Below are positions 16,483-25,554 of a stretch of 36,112 bases of DNA, in pieces. Source of the DNA: Lachnospiraceae bacterium Zagget2. Its GTDB lineage: Bacteria > Bacillota > Clostridia > Lachnospirales > Lachnospiraceae. Within the stretch, counting starts at the first letter, position 1; the number at the start of each line of letters is the position of its first letter. The stretch spans positions 1 to 36,112 of the forward strand of contig MSHD01000065.1 in assembly GCA_001941045.1 (NCBI GenBank), written 5' to 3'. Made by a program: the position numbers and the translations under genes. Below the pieces are notes generated by a model. It made no database searches and was not told the DNA's origin. It saw nothing but the letters and a program-made list of their open reading frames with translations.

Positions 16483-17520
16483 TTGAAAAAGCAAAATTTA
16501 ATTAATTTAGTAAAATTCCATGTAGAAAAAAATGATGAAGCATTTGCCGTAGAAGTGGCGGAAATCGCAAAAGAATTTGATGCAGCTGGAGACTCCTCCG
16601 TGGCTCAATATCTTATGGAACTGGTTTCTAATGCGAGCTTTTATATTCCACAGTCGAATTACAGCAATATGCGTTTTTTGCGGAAGGAAGAGTATTCTTC
16701 ACAGCCGCTTATACTTCCTGATGTGATTGAAGCAGATGTGATTGGCATTACGAAGGCAGTTGATAAAAAAGCAGGACTTTCCAGATTTTTGTTTTACGGA
16801 GCACCAGGTTCGGGTAAGACGGAATCAGCGTATCAGATTGCCAGATTACTTAACCGAGATATTCTTACGGTTTCTTTTGAACAACTGGTTGACAGCCGAC
16901 TGGGAGAGACAGCAAAAAATGTATCCCTTCTTTTTGATGAGATAAGTCGGCTGCCATATGGCAGGGCGCTTGTGTTGCTGGATGAGATAGATTCTCTTGT
17001 TCTCGACCGGGTAAACAAAAATGATCTGAGGGAAATGGGGAGAGTGACTTCTGTATTTATAAAGGAACTGGAACGTCTTGCCGATAATGTAGTTGTAATT
17101 GCAACGACCAACCTCATCGATTGTTTTGACAAGGCTTTACTGAGACGATTCGATGCCTCTGTTTCGTTTGACCGTTATTCCAGAGAAGATCTTGTCGCCA
17201 TTGCGGATTCTATGCTGACAGTAAATTTGAAGCGGTCTGCCAATTCCAGACAGGATATTAGATTGTTTCATAAGATTTTGAAAAACCTGGATGAGATTCC
17301 ATATCCGGGCGATTTAAAACAAATCATCAAGTCCGCTGTTGCTTTCAGCGATGAGGCAAACGAGTATGATTATTTAAGACGAATTTATTTGGCTCTGAAT
17401 GGGAATTCCGCTTCTGCAGATCTTCAAAAATTAAGTGACGAAGGTTATACAACAAGGGAAATTGAGATTCTTTCCAGAGTACCCAAAAGCAGCGTTTCGA
17501 GGAAGCTGAGAGGATCATGA
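16483..17520 (+). CDS. AAA+ ATPase, IetA-like partner of a subtilase
   Basis: AAA+ protein of 345 aa. An N-terminal helical region (1-95) is followed by Walker A GAPGSGKT (106-113), Walker B LLDEID (165-170), sensor-1 ATTN with Asn210, and candidate arginine fingers Arg221-222. A C-terminal EGYTTREIEILSRVPKSSVS segment resembles a helix-turn-helix. The start is TTG at 16483 with AGGAGG 8 nt upstream; no in-frame ATG fits. One base separates its stop from the ATG of a subtilisin-like protease. An AAA+ ATPase next to an S8 protease is the layout of IetA/IetS, known from the Ti plasmid as a stability (toxin-antitoxin-like) pair and reported as an antiphage system. The match is by architecture. 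Confidence 0.82.
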   Translation: MKKQNLINLVKFHVEKNDEAFAVEVAEIAKEFDAAGDSSVAQYLMELVSNASFYIPQSNYSNMRFLRKEEYSSQPLILPDVIEADVIGITKAVDKKAGLSRFLFYGAPGSGKTESAYQIARLLNRDILTVSFEQLVDSRLGETAKNVSLLFDEISRLPYGRALVLLDEIDSLVLDRVNKNDLREMGRVTSVFIKELERLADNVVVIATTNLIDCFDKALLRRFDASVSFDRYSREDLVAIADSMLTVNLKRSANSRQDIRLFHKILKNLDEIPYPGDLKQIIKSAVAFSDEANEYDYLRRIYLALNGNSASADLQKLSDEGYTTREIEILSRVPKSSVSRKLRGS

Positions 17521-17521
17521 A

Positions 17522-19774
17522 ATGAATCATTTATTACAGGTTAAATTAAGGTTCTCGAATGAGAACAATCCCCAAAAACCGGGCGGAAGAAATTTAAAAA
17601 CTGCTGCATTCACTTCTGTGGAGAAAGTAGATGCTTTGATGGAGAGTTTAAGAGCGGTCAAACGGTTTTATGCCGCATCTCCTAAAATTGTCAGTAACCT
17701 GCTTATTGATGTATATTACAATGACATCATTGCAAAGTCAGGCAGAATACAGGCTTTATTAAAACCGACTGGCAAGGCAACGAATGATATGGTCGTTGGC
17801 GCAAGGTTTTCTGATGCAAGAGAAGGCGAAGAAAATCACATTATCACCTACTATGTTGATCTTGTCACGGTAGACAGGACGATACATGAATTAGAAGTAG
17901 TTAAACGTTTCCTTTATGATCGTTTCAATGGCAAAGCTACAGCAAAAAACTTTAATGAGCCACAGAACAAAATTGCTTACGTTGACTATGATTTATCGAA
18001 ACAAAAAATCAGAGATTATATTGTTGACTGCTCTGTTGTGGAAACGTTTTCTGCTCCGAAAATTACGGAGACACCGACACAGGATATGTTCCTGATTACT
18101 TTCTATAAGACGGAATTATCTCTGGCTGGTCTGTTGGAGAAGTTAAAGATAGATTCTGCCCGTTATCCGTATTTCTTTTTTGGTGATGACACGATATCGA
18201 CGACAAAAGAATTATATTCTCTTTTGTCAGAGAAGGTTCCGTACCTTATCTCGATGATTTCCTCAGATTTGTCTCAGGTCACACCAGAAGAGATTGGCGT
18301 GGGACAGACCCTTCCGGAGATAGCTATCCCTGATCCGGTAAATGAGCCGGTGATCGGGGTTGTTGATACCTTGTTTGATGATTCCGTATATTTTGGCAAG
18401 TGGGTTGAAAATATAGATTATCTTGATGAAGTAGAAAAATATACTCTGCATGGTAGCGACAGGGAGCATGGTACGGAGGTGACGTCAATCATTGTAGACG
18501 GGCCGCGGATGAATCCGTGGCTGGACGATGGATGTGGGCGATTTCGTGTAAGGCACTTTGGCGTATGCGCAAACCGGATTTCAGTGTCAAGACTCGTGAA
18601 AAAAATAAAAGAAATTGTCGCACAAAATCCGGATATCCATGTGTGGAATTTATCACTCGGCACGGATGACGAGGTATCGAAGAACTTTATTTCTTATGAT
18701 GCAGCGATCATTGACGAAATTACACATCAGCGTAATGTGATATTTGTAATATCGGGAACCAATGACAACCGGAGTGAAAAAACAAATATACTCAGGATTG
18801 GCTCTCCGGCAGATTCACTGAATTCGGTCATCGTGAATTCTGTAAGACGTGATGGCCGCCCGGCTTCTTACGCAAGAAAGGGCAGTGTGCTCTCTTTTTT
18901 CAATAAGCCGGATGTTTCCTACTATGGGGGAGATTATGATGAAAGAATAGGTGCTTACTCCCCTACAATGGGTGATATTGGCGTGTATGGGACTTCGTTT
19001 GCCGCGCCCTGGGTCAGCAGAAAACTTTGTTATCTGATTGATGTCATGGGGCTGCCCCGGGAAGTCGCAAAAGCGCTGCTTGTCGACTCCGCAGCGGGCT
19101 GGGAATATAAGGTATCCACTTACAAAACGAAGAATCTGACTGGATATGGTATTGTACCCATAGATGTCCGGAAAATACTGACCACAGACAACGATGAAAT
19201 CCGCTTCGTAGTGTATGGGACATCCAGGTCTTACAGAACAACGAATTATGCAATTCCTGTTCCACGTGATGAGGATGGTAATTATCCTTACATTGCACGC
19301 GCTACTTTGTGTTATTTCCCTGAGTGCTCAAGGGCACAGGGGGTTGATTACACGAGCAGGGAACTGTCTCTCAAATTTGGCCGTATCAACGCAAAAGGAA
19401 AGATTGAAGATATCAATGAAAATATTCAGGACGATACCGGAACCCATGTAGATGAGAGAACCTCGCGAAGAGAGTTCCGAAAATGGGAAAATACAAAATT
19501 CATTTCAAAAGTACTGAAGAATAACCGCCCCATGAAATCCTACGATGAAAGACTCTGGGGCATCGCGGTTACATCAAAAGAGCGATTAAGCACCAAGGTG
19601 CAGGGGGGACTGAATTTTGGCGCAGTGATCACGTTAAAAGAAATCAGGGGCATAAATCGGATTCAGGACTTTATTACGGCATGTACACTGAGGGGATGGA
19701 TTGTGAATGAACTGAATATTGAAAATCAGGTTGAGGTTTACAATGCCAATCAGGAGGAGATTTTCTTTGAATAA
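17522..19774 (+). CDS. Subtilisin-like serine protease (S8), IetS-like
   Basis: Protease of 750 aa without signal peptide or transmembrane segment, so it acts inside the cell. The S8 triad is complete: Asp282 in VIGVVDTLFDD, His316 in EHGTEVTSI, Ser492 in YGTSFAAPWVSR; the oxyanion Asn414 lies in VISGTNDN. About 280 residues precede the protease core and about 200 follow; these flanks have no domain I can name and may be the sensing part. It is coupled to the AAA+ gene upstream by a 1-nt gap. In the proposed IetAS-like pair the protease would be the toxic effector and the ATPase its controller; this division is inference. It would cleave unknown cell or phage proteins. Confidence 0.85.
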   Translation: MNHLLQVKLRFSNENNPQKPGGRNLKTAAFTSVEKVDALMESLRAVKRFYAASPKIVSNLLIDVYYNDIIAKSGRIQALLKPTGKATNDMVVGARFSDAREGEENHIITYYVDLVTVDRTIHELEVVKRFLYDRFNGKATAKNFNEPQNKIAYVDYDLSKQKIRDYIVDCSVVETFSAPKITETPTQDMFLITFYKTELSLAGLLEKLKIDSARYPYFFFGDDTISTTKELYSLLSEKVPYLISMISSDLSQVTPEEIGVGQTLPEIAIPDPVNEPVIGVVDTLFDDSVYFGKWVENIDYLDEVEKYTLHGSDREHGTEVTSIIVDGPRMNPWLDDGCGRFRVRHFGVCANRISVSRLVKKIKEIVAQNPDIHVWNLSLGTDDEVSKNFISYDAAIIDEITHQRNVIFVISGTNDNRSEKTNILRIGSPADSLNSVIVNSVRRDGRPASYARKGSVLSFFNKPDVSYYGGDYDERIGAYSPTMGDIGVYGTSFAAPWVSRKLCYLIDVMGLPREVAKALLVDSAAGWEYKVSTYKTKNLTGYGIVPIDVRKILTTDNDEIRFVVYGTSRSYRTTNYAIPVPRDEDGNYPYIARATLCYFPECSRAQGVDYTSRELSLKFGRINAKGKIEDINENIQDDTGTHVDERTSRREFRKWENTKFISKVLKNNRPMKSYDERLWGIAVTSKERLSTKVQGGLNFGAVITLKEIRGINRIQDFITACTLRGWIVNELNIENQVEVYNANQEEIFFE

Positions 19775-19882
19775 TTATTTCATCCGAAGTTTGGAAGATA
19801 GTATATAAACGGAGAGAACTTTAGACATTATGGAGATGATTCCCGACGGTGCGCCGGATGACGAGAAATAGAGGTAGATGCT

Positions 19883-22750
19883 ATGTTTGATTTTGGGAAT
19901 GCGAATGATGCGCAGCGAGAGGCCATTCTTTCCATAGATGGACCAGTGCTTATTACAGCCGGACCGGGAACAGGGAAAACATTCACTCTTGTGGAGCGTG
20001 CTATCTATCTCATACAGGAGTGTGGTGTGAAGCCGGAAGAACTCCTCATAGCTACCTTCACTGAAAAGGCAGCAAAGGAACTTGTAACACGAATCACGAA
20101 TGAACTGGCTGTAAGAGATATTGCCGTAAATGTCAACGAGATGTATGTTGGAACATTTCATTCGCTGTGTCTTCGCATTATAAAAGAACATTTGGAATTT
20201 ACGCGTTTGAAGAGAAATTATCGGTTGCTTGATACGTTCGACCAGCAGTATCTTGTGTTCCAGAACATCCATAAATTCAGGAATATTGAGGGACTTGACC
20301 TGGTACTTCCAAAGGGAGGCGCGTGGAAGTGGTCAGCCGAAATCTGCAACTATGTAAATAACCTCTCCGAAGAACTGGTGAGCGTAGATGCGCTGATTGA
20401 AGATAACAATCCGGAAATAGTTGCGCTGAGCAATATGCTCTTTGTGTATCAGGAAATGCTCCATGAGGGGAACCTGATAGACTTCGCCGCAATACAGACG
20501 GAATGCTACAGGCTGCTCTCAGAAAATCCTTCTATTCTGGAGGAGTTACAAAGTCAAATTCGCTATCTCATGATAGACGAATACCAGGACACTAACTATA
20601 TCCAGGAACAGATTGTTTTCATGCTTGGTGAAAAACATCAGAATATCTGCGTAGTGGGTGATGATGACCAGGGCTTGTATCGTTTCCGTGGAGCAACAAT
20701 CCGAAATATCCTGGAGTTTCCCACAAAGTTTGTGGACGGAGCCTGCAAGGTGATTCCGTTGGTGGTGAATTATCGTTCTAACAGTGATATTGTAGATTTT
20801 TATAATAAATGGATGCAGACTACAGATGGAAGGAATTTTAAGTTCTCCTGGGACAAGTTCCGTTATGATAAACGGATAGAGCCACATGAAAAAACGACTA
20901 TAGAAAGCCCTGCTGTTGTAAAGCTGGCAAGTCGTGATGATGACGATGAATGGCACGAGCGTATTCTCATCTTTATAAACAGACTGAAAGAGTCTGGAAA
21001 GCTGACAGACTATAATCAATTGGCGTTTCTCTTCAGTTCAGTGAAACACCCGCGTGTCACTGCGCTGGCGGATTTTTTGGAGAAGAACGGGATCAACGTC
21101 TATTCGCCGCGTTCGGATATGTTTTTCAAGCGGGATGAGATACGACTGGTCATCGGATGTCTGATGTTGATGTTTCCGAAGTATGTATCTGGTTTGGAAA
21201 ATGGCAAATACACTTTCCTGCAAGCAGAGCATTATCAGTATTATGTCGGCTGTATAAAGATGGCAAATGAATTCGCAACGAAGCCGGAAAACAACGAACT
21301 TATGAGGTTCATTCGTAAACATGGGAAAATTCATGCAGGCTTGAAAGGTACCACGGACTATGCCTATTCTGGACTTATCTATCAGCTATTTATGTTCAAA
21401 CCGTTTTCCGATATGCTGGACGCAGATATGAGCCTTGGAGTGGTGGATATCCGTCCGACGAGGAATCTTGCTCTTATTACACAGGTCATCGGAAAGTACG
21501 AATACCTGCATAGAGTCGATGTCTTTAATGAAATGTATATCAATATCGATACAGAGCGGCTTTTCAATCAGTATTTGAGGCTTCTGTATGATGGCGGCAT
21601 TACCGAATACGAGGACGATGCCGAATATGCGCCGAGCGGCTGTGTTTCTTTCCTGACGATTCATCAATCGAAAGGGATGGAATTTCCCATCGTCTTTGTA
21701 GATTCACTGGGGAACGGACCGAGGAAGTCCTACAAGGAACTGATGAGTGAGGTCGAAGAGAAATATTTCCACAGACCGGCGTTTGAGCCATATAACCAGA
21801 TGAAGTTTTTCGACTTCTGGCGGCTGTATTATACGGCTTTCTCAAGGGCGCAGGATTTGCTGGTGCTGACCTGCAATGAAGATAAACGCACACCGAGCAA
21901 ATATTTCTTGGAAGTCTACGAGGAATTGCAGAGCGCGGACGGCCCGGCATTCAATCTGACGGAATTTGATTTCAAGACAGTGAAGAAGGTTAATCTGAAA
22001 GACACCTTCTCCTTCACCTCACATATATCGGTATACGAAACCTGCGCCTTACAGTACAAGTTTTATCGCGAATTGGAATTTATGCCGATTCGTCAAGGTT
22101 CTATGGTATTTGGTACACTTGTTCATGAGACTATTGAGGATATACACAGAGCAGTTTTAAGGGGTGAGGAACAGAAAGTCACAAAGGACAACATCACACG
22201 CTGGTTTGAAAGCAACTATGTCTCTTTGGTTAAGTCGGAGCACACCTATCTGGCTGAACCGCAGAGAATGGCAGCACTGAAGCAGGTGCTCCGATATGCT
22301 GAACGACAGGCCGGCAGATGGGACACGATCAAGCAGGCCGAGGTTGATGTGACATTGGTGCAGCCAGATTATATCATAGAGGGTAAAATCGATCTTGTAA
22401 AAGGCGAAGGCGACACTGTGGAGTTGGTGGACTTCAAGTCAGAGCGCAAGCCTGATATGGAGCGGATGCGTGATCGCCTGGAGCATTATCGCAGGCAACT
22501 TCAGTTGTATGCGTATCTGATCGAACAGCGCACCGACCAGAAGGTCAGCAGGATGCACATTTACTATACCGGCGAGGATAACGGCAATCCGATGGTGACA
22601 TTCCCTTACACCAGGAGTGCCATCGAGGGAACGGTAGCCGCCTTTGACGATACCGTACATAAAATATTGCGGAAAGAGTACAACCACTGTCCGGACAATC
22701 CGAAGACATGTGAGAACTGCGATTTTCGATTCTATTGCCAGAATAAATAA
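19883..22750 (+). CDS. UvrD/Rep-type helicase fused to a RecB/AddB-type Fe-S nuclease
   Basis: SF1 helicase-nuclease of 955 aa. Helicase motifs appear in order: AGPGTGKT (26-33), FTEKAAKELVTR, the DEYQDT Walker B, GDDDQGLYRFRGA, NYRSN, TIHQSKGMEFPIVFVDSLG and YTAFSRAQDLLVL. The C-terminal nuclease has GTLVHETIEDIH, Asp837 in EGKIDLV and VDFKSE with Asp850 and Lys852. Cys721 plus Cys943, Cys946 and Cys952 match the split four-Cys Fe-S cage of AddB-like nucleases. So one polypeptide combines unwinding and end-cutting. The ribosome site is a weak GAGGTAG. It opens a tight run with DinD, Mod and Res, which suggests a role in defence rather than general recombination. It lies 108 nt after the subtilase, with no clear terminator between. 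Confidence 0.9.
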   Translation: MFDFGNANDAQREAILSIDGPVLITAGPGTGKTFTLVERAIYLIQECGVKPEELLIATFTEKAAKELVTRITNELAVRDIAVNVNEMYVGTFHSLCLRIIKEHLEFTRLKRNYRLLDTFDQQYLVFQNIHKFRNIEGLDLVLPKGGAWKWSAEICNYVNNLSEELVSVDALIEDNNPEIVALSNMLFVYQEMLHEGNLIDFAAIQTECYRLLSENPSILEELQSQIRYLMIDEYQDTNYIQEQIVFMLGEKHQNICVVGDDDQGLYRFRGATIRNILEFPTKFVDGACKVIPLVVNYRSNSDIVDFYNKWMQTTDGRNFKFSWDKFRYDKRIEPHEKTTIESPAVVKLASRDDDDEWHERILIFINRLKESGKLTDYNQLAFLFSSVKHPRVTALADFLEKNGINVYSPRSDMFFKRDEIRLVIGCLMLMFPKYVSGLENGKYTFLQAEHYQYYVGCIKMANEFATKPENNELMRFIRKHGKIHAGLKGTTDYAYSGLIYQLFMFKPFSDMLDADMSLGVVDIRPTRNLALITQVIGKYEYLHRVDVFNEMYINIDTERLFNQYLRLLYDGGITEYEDDAEYAPSGCVSFLTIHQSKGMEFPIVFVDSLGNGPRKSYKELMSEVEEKYFHRPAFEPYNQMKFFDFWRLYYTAFSRAQDLLVLTCNEDKRTPSKYFLEVYEELQSADGPAFNLTEFDFKTVKKVNLKDTFSFTSHISVYETCALQYKFYRELEFMPIRQGSMVFGTLVHETIEDIHRAVLRGEEQKVTKDNITRWFESNYVSLVKSEHTYLAEPQRMAALKQVLRYAERQAGRWDTIKQAEVDVTLVQPDYIIEGKIDLVKGEGDTVELVDFKSERKPDMERMRDRLEHYRRQLQLYAYLIEQRTDQKVSRMHIYYTGEDNGNPMVTFPYTRSAIEGTVAAFDDTVHKILRKEYNHCPDNPKTCENCDFRFYCQNK

Positions 22751-22765
22751 TGGAGAAGAGTGCTT

Positions 22766-23635
22766 ATGGAGAAGAATAAAATTATTGCTATTAAAGCACA
22801 GTTTGACAAAAGCTTACATATTATTGATAATACCGATATAGAGTATTGGCTCGCGCGTGATCTGATGGGATTGTTGGGCTATGAGCGATGGGAGAATTTT
22901 GAAAAAACAATTGGGCGTGCTATGGAATCCTGTGAAACTTCTGGCATTACAGTTGCAGACCATTTTCGTGAGGTCACGAAAATGGTTCAGCTGGGCAGTG
23001 GCGCAAATAGAAAAGTCAAGGACTATATGCTGACTCGTTATGCGTGTTACCTTATTGCGCAAAATGGCGACCCCAAAAAAGCGGAGATTGCCTTTGCACA
23101 GAGTTATTTTGCCGTGCAAACAAGGAAACAGGAGCTTATAGAAGAACGTATAGCTTATATGGAGCGCACCGAAGCACGCGGAAGACTTCGAGAGTCAGAA
23201 AAAAGACTTTCTCAAAATATCTACGAGCGCGGCGTGGATGATGCTGGATTTGGACGTGTACGTTCCAAAGGAGACCAAGCATTATTTGGTGGAAATACCA
23301 CACAGGATATGAAGCGGAAACTTGGTGTTAAGGAGAACCGCCCTCTGGCTGATTTCTTACCTACACTTACGATTGCAGCAAAGAATCTCGCTGCCGAGAT
23401 GACAAATTATAATGTGGAAGAAAAAGACCTTCAAGGTGAAGTGGCGATTGCAACGGAGCATGTTCAAAATAATTCATCTGTTCGCACCATGTTGGGTGAA
23501 CGGGGAATTAAGCCGGAAGAACTTCCACCATCGGAGGATATCAGAAAGTTGGAACGTCGCGTAAAATCACAGGAAAAAAGGATTGTGCAGCAGTCAGGAA
23601 AGCTTCCGGATAACATTAGTGATGAGGAGGATTAA
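22766..23635 (+). CDS. DinD-like (DNA damage-inducible protein D)
   Basis: A protein of 289 aa from the ATG at 22766; a GTG at 22760 is possible, but GGAG lies only 4 nt before it. The N-terminus has the DinD/Bro-N-like pattern IEYWLARDLMGLLGYERWEN and YMLTRYACYLIAQNGDPKKA. The middle has NIYERGVDDAGFGRVRSKGD and GDQALFGGNTTQDMKRKLGV, typical of full-length DinD. A Lys/Glu-rich tail follows. E. coli DinD is LexA-controlled and reported to act on RecA filaments. Here it is sandwiched between the helicase-nuclease (15-nt gap) and the Mod methyltransferase (5-nt gap), which suggests it works with them, perhaps sensing or handling damaged DNA. No LexA box was recognised nearby. Confidence 0.85.
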   Translation: MEKNKIIAIKAQFDKSLHIIDNTDIEYWLARDLMGLLGYERWENFEKTIGRAMESCETSGITVADHFREVTKMVQLGSGANRKVKDYMLTRYACYLIAQNGDPKKAEIAFAQSYFAVQTRKQELIEERIAYMERTEARGRLRESEKRLSQNIYERGVDDAGFGRVRSKGDQALFGGNTTQDMKRKLGVKENRPLADFLPTLTIAAKNLAAEMTNYNVEEKDLQGEVAIATEHVQNNSSVRTMLGERGIKPEELPPSEDIRKLERRVKSQEKRIVQQSGKLPDNISDEED

Positions 23636-23640
23636 TTGCC

Positions 23641-25551
23641 ATGCAGAACGAACAGCTTACTTTTGAATTTGCGAAGCGCTCGACGATCAAGGGCTTTCCC
23701 GAATTGAGATGGACGGGCAAGCGTCCCTACGAGTCTACCCAATACTATCCCGCGCAGCTTCGGGAACGCTATGGAGAGGATCAGAATGGCTGGATCAATA
23801 AAATATTCTGGGAAGATAATCTCCAAGTGATGAGTCATCTGTTGAAGGAATATCGTGGGCAGGTTGACCTCATTTATATAGATCCGCCTTTCGACAGCAA
23901 GGCAGATTATAAGAAAACCATTGAGATTAGAGGTGTCGGTAAAGCATCGAGTGATAGTTCCTCATTTGAGGAAAAGCAGTATGGTGATATCTGGACAAAT
24001 GATGAATATCTCCAATTTATGTATGAGCGGCTTTTGTTAATGCGTGAGTTGCTTTCAGATACTGGAGCCATATATGTTCATGCTGATTATCACAGAGCGC
24101 ACTATATTCGTTTAATTTTGGATGAGGTCTTTGGTGAGGAACATTTTCAGAATGAGTTAATCTGGAGATATAGTGGGTGGAATAGGAAAAATAATTCGTA
24201 TTTTAATCGAAGACATGACTCTATATTTTACTATTCAAAAACATCCTCCCCTTATTTTGAACCTTTCACTTTGAAATGGGAATCCCCAGAAGCATACGCC
24301 AAAGCGCGTAAGCAAAAAATATTAATGGATGAAGAAACGGGGAAAAAATATGTTCTTTCTGATGCTGGCGGGGGAAAGAGAGTAAAAAGGTACTTGGATG
24401 AGGCTATGAAAGATGGGCGACCGATAGATGATGTCTGGTTACTCGATAAAATCAATAATTCTGACAAAGAAGGGTTAGATTATCCAACTCAAAAACCTGA
24501 AAGGCTGCTGGAGAGAATAATTATATCCTCATCTCCCAAAAACGGAATTGTTTTTGATTGCTTTATGGGCAGTGGCACCACGCAGGCGGTAGCTATGAAA
24601 CTTGGCAGACGCTTCATTGGCGCTGATATTAATCTTGGTGCAATTCAGACCACCACAAAACGTCTCTTGGCTGTAGCTAAGTCTCTTCAACAAGAAGAAC
24701 AGCCACAGCTTACCGTTATTCATGGGAATAAGAAACAATATGAGTCTGAGCCTGTATATTCAATGATAGCTGAGGATACAGGAGGATTTTATACAGCTGC
24801 AAGTGCAGGTGGTGAAAAGTCGCTCACTGCCGAAGTTCTGGCAGAGGATGTGAAGTACACCGGCTTTGAAGTCTACAATGTTAATAACTACGATTTCTTT
24901 AGAAATCCGGTGGAAGCACGAGACCTGATTATTCAGGCACTTGAGATACAGCCGTTCCCGCAGAGCGGGATCTGGGACGGCGAACTTGACGGTCGGATGG
25001 TCAAAATTATGCCTGTTAATCGCATTGCAACAAAAGCTGACCTGGAGGAACTGAAAGCGAACCTTCCGTATAAAACCTACGAGAAACGAAAAGAAGAAAA
25101 TCCGACGCAGCCCGTGGAGAGAATCACGATTGTCTGCATGGGGCATGAACCGGATTTGAAAGCATCATTGGAACAGGAACTTTCTGACTATAAGTTTGAC
25201 ATTGAAATTGTGGATATTCTCCGCGACAAAGCGGACCTCCAGCTAAAGCGTGAAGCAGAGGCGGAAATTGGCCGTGAAGGCAGCAAGCTGGTGATCCGCT
25301 CCTTCTACCCGATGAACCTGATGCAGAAGCTCTCACTTCAGAAAGAGTATGTGGAGGATTGGCGGCAGCTTGTGGAATCCATCATGGTTGACTGGAACTA
25401 CGATGGTGTAGTTATGCAGCCGACTGTTATGGATGTCCCCGATAAGAAAGAGATGGTTTCCGGCATCTATGATATTCCAGAGGATGCGGGCACAATCAAG
25501 GTAAAAATCACCGACCTGCTCTCAGAATCGCTGGAAATGGAGGTGGAGTAA
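23641..25551 (+). CDS. Type III-like DNA methyltransferase (Mod), beta class
   Basis: N4/N6-type DNA methyltransferase of 636 aa. The catalytic DPPF (81-84) precedes the AdoMet-binding FDCFMGSGTTQAVA (about 303-316), the beta order typical of type III Mod proteins. Between them lies the presumed target-recognition stretch, whose DNA is strikingly AT-rich (13 of 60 G+C at 24181-24240, against 35 of 60 at 25261-25320). About 300 C-terminal residues follow, of the kind seen in Mod subunits that pair with a Res helicase. The Res gene follows after 3 nt. It should mark host DNA so that Res attacks only foreign DNA. The recognition site cannot be predicted from sequence. Confidence 0.93.
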   Translation: MQNEQLTFEFAKRSTIKGFPELRWTGKRPYESTQYYPAQLRERYGEDQNGWINKIFWEDNLQVMSHLLKEYRGQVDLIYIDPPFDSKADYKKTIEIRGVGKASSDSSSFEEKQYGDIWTNDEYLQFMYERLLLMRELLSDTGAIYVHADYHRAHYIRLILDEVFGEEHFQNELIWRYSGWNRKNNSYFNRRHDSIFYYSKTSSPYFEPFTLKWESPEAYAKARKQKILMDEETGKKYVLSDAGGGKRVKRYLDEAMKDGRPIDDVWLLDKINNSDKEGLDYPTQKPERLLERIIISSSPKNGIVFDCFMGSGTTQAVAMKLGRRFIGADINLGAIQTTTKRLLAVAKSLQQEEQPQLTVIHGNKKQYESEPVYSMIAEDTGGFYTAASAGGEKSLTAEVLAEDVKYTGFEVYNVNNYDFFRNPVEARDLIIQALEIQPFPQSGIWDGELDGRMVKIMPVNRIATKADLEELKANLPYKTYEKRKEENPTQPVERITIVCMGHEPDLKASLEQELSDYKFDIEIVDILRDKADLQLKREAEAEIGREGSKLVIRSFYPMNLMQKLSLQKEYVEDWRQLVESIMVDWNYDGVVMQPTVMDVPDKKEMVSGIYDIPEDAGTIKVKITDLLSESLEMEVE

Positions 25552-25554
25552 TTC

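Noticed and set aside
19830-19871. 13-codon ORF (MEMIPDGAPDDEK) between the subtilase and helicase genes
   Set aside because: It has no ribosome site and no recognised family; it may be the end of a lost gene, but evidence is too thin for a feature.
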